64,000 bases of DNA from CAWICD01 sp052267165 (GTDB lineage Bacteria; Vulcanimicrobiota; Vulcanimicrobiia; Vulcanimicrobiales; Vulcanimicrobiaceae): the NCBI GenBank assembly GCA_052267165.1, contig JBKQHO010000010.1, positions 31,355-95,354 on the forward strand. Direction: 5' to 3'. The position numbers were made by a program, and so were the translations under genes. This document shows positions 60,959-64,000 of the stretch, piece after piece (position 1 is the first letter of the stretch; each line of letters opens with the position of its first letter). A model generated the notes under the pieces. It did no database searches. It was not told where the DNA came from and was given only the letters and a program-made list of their open reading frames with translations.

Positions 60959-61132
60959 ACTTGAGTACGCTCAGCGGCACCCCGCGGATGAGTGCGCACC
61001 ATCCCCAAGCACGAGAGGCCGGCCGGCGAGTGCGGGTCGGGGTCACACTCTTTCGCGAGAATCTGCACGGTCTATGGGACCGGCAGCTTGACGGAATCGG
61101 CGCTTCACTCGATTGGCAAGCCACGCCGCTCG

Positions 61133-61351
61133 TCAGCCGCGTTCCGGCGGTTCAACGCGCGGAACGAACACCTCGTCGAGCGCCGCTACCGCCGTTTCCG
61201 CCTCGCCGAGTGCGCGCGCGCAGCGCGGGCAACTCGCCGCGTGCGCATCGATGTCCGCTCGCTCCTGCGGCTCCAAGGCGCCGAGAGCATAGAGTTCGGC
61301 AAGCTCGCCGATATGATCGGTCGACCTGGGCTGATCCATCGACTCGCTCAC
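61133..61351 (-). CDS. Short zinc-finger anti-sigma factor
   Basis: 72 residues. GELAELYALGALEPQERADI followed by DAHAASCPRCARALGEAE is the H-x3-C-x2-C zinc anti-sigma (RskA-like) N-domain. The usual membrane helix and outer domain are missing because a stop follows at residue 72, so it is either a minimal cytosolic anti-sigma or a truncated gene. It overlaps the sigma gene by 4 nt. Confidence 0.72.
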   Translation of the reverse strand: MSESMDQPRSTDHIGELAELYALGALEPQERADIDAHAASCPRCARALGEAETAVAALDEVFVPRVEPPERG

Positions 61352-61851
61352 CTGATGGTCCCCCCGTTCGCCGCCATGGCGGCGTGCAACTTGCGAAGGG
61401 CCATGGCGAGGCGGCTCTTGACGGTGCCGAGCGGGATGTCGAGGCGTTCGGCGATCTGCGCTTCCGACAGGTGCCCGAAATACGCGAGCTCGAGCGCGGT
61501 CCGCTGTTCGGTCGGAAGCTTAGCGAGCGCGCGGCGAAGCCGGTCGCTCTCAACGTGGTCGCTCACCTCAATCTCGTATTCCCGACGTTCGGATTTGGGG
61601 GCGCGTTCTTCGATCTGGAAATGACGCGCGGCGTTTCGCTTGCGGGTGAGCGCCTCGTCGCGCACGCACGCTTGCAGAAAGCGCCGCGGACCGCGCTCGG
61701 GCCGATACGACCCGGCCCGCTGCCAGAGACGCAAGAGCGCGTCGTGGTCGTTTCCCAGAACGTGGCGTACGACGGAGTAGAGCGATGTCCCGAAGGCGCG
61801 ATACGCGCCTTCCAGGCCGCAGCTCCGGCGCGCGAGAAAGTCGGCGGCCAG
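61348..61851 (-). pseudogene. ECF sigma factor, probably damaged
   Basis: Region 4 is intact: LRRALAKLPTEQRTALELAY, FGHLSEAQIAERLDIPLGTV then KSRLAMALRKL. Region 2 is also readable (AYRAFGTSLYSVVRHVLG), but after GNDHDA the usual acidic block (EDVVQD-like) is missing and the sequence goes directly to LLRLWQRAGSYRPERG, a deletion of about six residues. No ATG, GTG or TTG lies upstream in this frame before a stop; only CTG at 61851 could start it, while a nearby ATG (61858) is in another frame. Damage or an error; the anti-sigma gene overlaps its end. Confidence 0.65.
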
Positions 61852-61904
61852 CCGTCATCCTCGCGGCTTTCGGTACGGACGTTCCCGTCCAATCTACCAC
61901 CCGT

Positions 61905-62786
61905 TTACCCAAGCGCGTGATCGGCCACGCGGTTCGAGCCGCCCGGCAACAGCTCCACGGTCCGATAACCGAGCACCTTGAGCAATTGACCGTCCGGGAC
62001 CTTGAGCGGCCCCGGCTTGTCCGCCGTGCCGGGCGCGGGCTGAGGATATGCAGTCGCAGCAGCGGTCGCGAAGCGGATGTTGCCTTCGGTGTGCTGGATG
62101 ATCTGGTGGATGTGACCGTTGAGCACGGTGACCGCGTCGAAACGGCGCAGGGCCGCCAGGACGCGCGCTCCGTCCTCAGTCGTCCAGCCCCACTGCGGAT
62201 AGAGCGCGTAGAGCGGCACGTGCCCGAACACGACGATCGGGGTGGATTTCTTCTGCGCCGCGAGGTCCTTCTCGACGAAGTCGAGCTGCTGTGCTCCGAG
62301 CTTGCCGTCGACCTCGAAGTTGAAGACGTTGACCAGCGAGAGAAAATGCATTCCGCCTTGGTCGAACGAGAACCAGCCGTTGGAGGCGTCGCTCCGCGCG
62401 AGCGCGTCGAAATAATTTTTCGACGATCCGATGACGTCGTGTTCGCCCGGGAGAACGATGACCGGCGCTTTCAGCGTCGAGAGCACCTGCTTGGCCGAGT
62501 CGAACTGCTCGGGCTTGGAAAGGTGCGTGACGTCGCCGGTATGGACGACGAAGGCGGGCTGCTGCGGAAGCGCGTTGATCGCGTCGACCGCCTGCGTGAA
62601 GGTTCCCAGAACGTTGGGATTCTCGGGGCGAGAGAAGCCGATGTGGCTGTCGCTGATCTGAACGAACGAGAACGAGCTAGCCGCTGTTGAGGCGGGCTCC
62701 GCCGTAAGCAGCCCGGTCGCCGAAAGGCTCCAGAGGATGCCCGTGCCAGTCCAGGCGACGTGCTCGAGAAAGCCGCTGCGCTTCAC
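61905..62786 (-). CDS. Exported metallophosphoesterase
   Basis: 293 residues. Calcineurin-like metal motifs in order: ISDSHIG, HTGDVTHL, LPGEHDVIG (usual GNHD with Glu for Asn), FGHVPLYAL and LNGHIHQ. The Asn to Glu change removes a residue that normally touches the bridging phosphate, so activity may differ. An N-terminal hydrophobic stretch (HVAWTGTGILWSLSATGLLT) suggests export. It lies 10 nt downstream of the cupredoxin gene and upstream of the sigma gene, so the four form one cluster. Confidence 0.85.
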   Translation of the reverse strand: MKRSGFLEHVAWTGTGILWSLSATGLLTAEPASTAASSFSFVQISDSHIGFSRPENPNVLGTFTQAVDAINALPQQPAFVVHTGDVTHLSKPEQFDSAKQVLSTLKAPVIVLPGEHDVIGSSKNYFDALARSDASNGWFSFDQGGMHFLSLVNVFNFEVDGKLGAQQLDFVEKDLAAQKKSTPIVVFGHVPLYALYPQWGWTTEDGARVLAALRRFDAVTVLNGHIHQIIQHTEGNIRFATAAATAYPQPAPGTADKPGPLKVPDGQLLKVLGYRTVELLPGGSNRVADHALG

Positions 62787-62796
62787 GGTACGACTC

Positions 62797-63165
62797 CTAT
62801 TTGCTCGAGCCGTCAGCGGGCGCGACGACGATCGTCGCCTTCATATACGGGTGGAGCTCGCAGAAATAATTGTAGGTCCCCGGTTTCGTAAAGACGTGCT
62901 GCCAGCTATCGCCCGTGTCGAGCCCTTCGGAATCGAAGGATTTGTCGTTAGCCGTCACCGTGTGCGCTTCGTCGTCGTCGTTCACGAAGGTGACCCGGTC
63001 TCCGACGTGGATCTTGGCCGGGGTTGGATTGAATTTGAAATCCTTGACGTGGACCGTCAGGACCGCGGGCAAAAGTTGGCCGGTGGGCTGGGCCGCCGAG
63101 CCGCTTGCGGAAGCGGCGGCCAAGGCGAATATCGCGACGCCGAAGGCGGCGAAGAGTTTGTGCAT
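62797..63165 (-). CDS. Periplasmic cupredoxin (plastocyanin-like)
   Basis: 122 residues, ATG after AGGAGAT. Signal peptide MHKLFAAFGVAIFALAAASA; mature type 1 copper domain with His in DEAHTVTAND and Cys, His and Met in YFCELHPYMKA. Single-domain electron carrier or copper chaperone. It heads a minus-strand cluster with a metallophosphoesterase, an ECF sigma and an anti-sigma; the associated sigma would be expected to respond to envelope or metal stress. Confidence 0.87.
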   Translation of the reverse strand: MHKLFAAFGVAIFALAAASASGSAAQPTGQLLPAVLTVHVKDFKFNPTPAKIHVGDRVTFVNDDDEAHTVTANDKSFDSEGLDTGDSWQHVFTKPGTYNYFCELHPYMKATIVVAPADGSSK

Positions 63166-63480
63166 GCGGGGATCTCCTGATTGCAAAATGGCTGTCGCTG
63201 TTGTACGCCCGAGCGTATCGCCTCGGATGAGTCTCCGTCAGAAGATGTTCATGCCGCGTGATGCTCGTTGCCGGCGTCGAGGCGGCCGCGCGTCCGGCCG
63301 CGTGCGTTTTGAGGGAGATCACGTCGTCGCCGGCGCGGCCCGTCAGCGCGTAGGGTTCGGGCGCACAGAGAAAATCCGAGCCGCTCTGCGCTTGGTCGCG
63401 GCGCCGACGTCGAGCTCGATGGGCCCGGGACGTTCCAGTCGATAGTCGGCGCCGACATAGCTCGAACGATAGGCCGAGGC

Positions 63481-63671
63481 ATCGCCGCCCTCTGGATTCT
63501 CATCCTCGCTTACCACGCCCTCAAGCCTAACCAGCCGTATGCAGAACTCGGAGCTGAGTACTTCGAGAGAAGGCGCCATCCGAGGGATATCGCAGCCGTC
63601 TTGCCCGTCAGCTCGAACGATGCACCCGTGTGCCGAACATCGACGACGACACCGCGGACACGTTCGGCTGA
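63481..63671 (+). pseudogene. C-terminal relic of an IS110-like transposase
   Basis: IAALWILILAYHALKPNQPY then AELGAEYFERRRHPRDIAA resembles the conserved tail of IS110-type transposases (ilviaYHLL...Y-x-x-LG-x-dYf-x-r). A shift near 63600 then gives RLARQLERCTRVPN in another frame, matching the usual final helix. Nothing upstream (63166-63480) could be matched to the rest of such a transposase. Judged by eye from memory of the family. Confidence 0.45.
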
Positions 63672-63688
63672 AGGCGGGTTGCGAAGAG

Positions 63689-63946
63689 ATGCAACAACCG
63701 CCGCAATCGGCTGATCCGACGCCCTTCGTCGTGCGTATCAATGGCAGACGGTTCGCGGCTAACCGCAGCTGGAGAATCCCAGTTGGCGAGTTCACCCGAT
63801 CCGTGGCGCGTAATGAGACATTCCAAGGGGTGTCAGTAATGATGGGTGTTGTGGTATTCCACTCAGTGGACGAAGCCCCCCGTGTCAAGATGGGATGGTA
63901 CCAGCGGCACGCAAGACATAGTGTGCAACGGGGTGCGAGAGGATGA
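63689..63946 (+). CDS. Possible hypothetical protein
   Basis: 85 residues from an ATG shortly after the IS110-like relic. SADPTPFVVRINGRRFAANR and the following SWRIPVGEFTRSVARN are moderately protein-like, but there is no ribosome site and no family. May be chance. Confidence 0.2.
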   Translation: MQQPPQSADPTPFVVRINGRRFAANRSWRIPVGEFTRSVARNETFQGVSVMMGVVVFHSVDEAPRVKMGWYQRHARHSVQRGARG

Positions 63947-64000
63947 TGCCCTATGGAGACAACTCCCGTCAATGGCCGAGCATCGCGCGTATCGAATGGC

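Noticed and set aside
63343..63972. 209-codon minus-strand frame near the window end
   Set aside because: Cys/Arg-rich with no motif, and it overlaps the IS110-like tail on the opposite strand.
46410..64000. Attachment-site direct repeat of the tRNA-Ser 3' end
   Set aside because: I looked for a second copy of the T-arm/acceptor sequence downstream and did not find one in the window; the island could extend beyond it.

Overview
This is a high-GC bacterial chromosome segment from a respiring heterotroph. It carries a complete 14-subunit complex I operon, beta-oxidation genes, fumarase, gluconeogenic genes and a type III polyketide cluster. Gene content and style (dense operons, many GTG/TTG starts, cupredoxin/phosphoesterase/sigma cluster) would fit an uncultivated high-GC lineage such as Candidatus Eremiobacterota. 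That placement is inference only, because the window holds no rRNA or other phylogenetic marker.

Layout. 1-1 kb: end of a trypsin-like protease and a lipoprotein. 1-15.6 kb: nuoA-N in canonical order, mostly with 1-14 nt overlaps or short gaps, but with one odd 192-bp spacer between nuoB and nuoC. 15.6-29.7 kb: PHB-type esterase, fadA/fadB beta-oxidation pair, two acyl-CoA synthetases, fumC, RidA/aldo-keto reductase pair, a small Sm-like protein and a PLP decarboxylase. 29.7-33.8 kb: GGDEF protein, type I glutamine synthetase and an overlapping PucR/CdaR-type regulator.

34.1-38.2 kb is the most interesting stretch. On the minus strand an M-box (ykoK-type) Mg2+ riboswitch, with an intrinsic terminator, precedes a soluble PRC-barrel/MgtE-N/CBS protein that lacks the MgtE membrane channel. 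This gene overlaps an Nramp-family transporter whose metal-site motifs are altered (DPGN to DVGG, MPH to SPW). Then come a racemase-like gene and a damaged mgtC. I read this as a Mg2+-responsive operon in which a detached MgtE sensor is paired with an Nramp-related Mg2+ transporter.

38.2-46 kb: housekeeping genes including an IMPase-family phosphatase, glpX, a class I aldolase and a UbiB/ABC1 kinase, ending in two adjacent frameshifted genes (GNAT and isochorismatase). A tRNA-Ser(UGA) at 46.4 kb marks the start of an accessory region running to the window end. It holds a second, unrelated class I aldolase, tyrosine-recombinase relics on opposite strands around an alpha/beta hydrolase and a PHA-depolymerase remnant, a methylmalonyl-CoA decarboxylase homologue, a type III PKS-methyltransferase-exporter operon, a frameshifted ISKra4-like transposase, small secreted proteins downstream of a duplicated ~110-bp sequence, and a cupredoxin/metallophosphoesterase/ECF-sigma/anti-sigma cluster whose sigma gene looks broken. 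An IS110-like transposase tail lies near the end.

No CRISPR array, rRNA or replication origin was seen. Frameshifts reported here could be real decay or assembly errors; the sequence alone cannot separate these.
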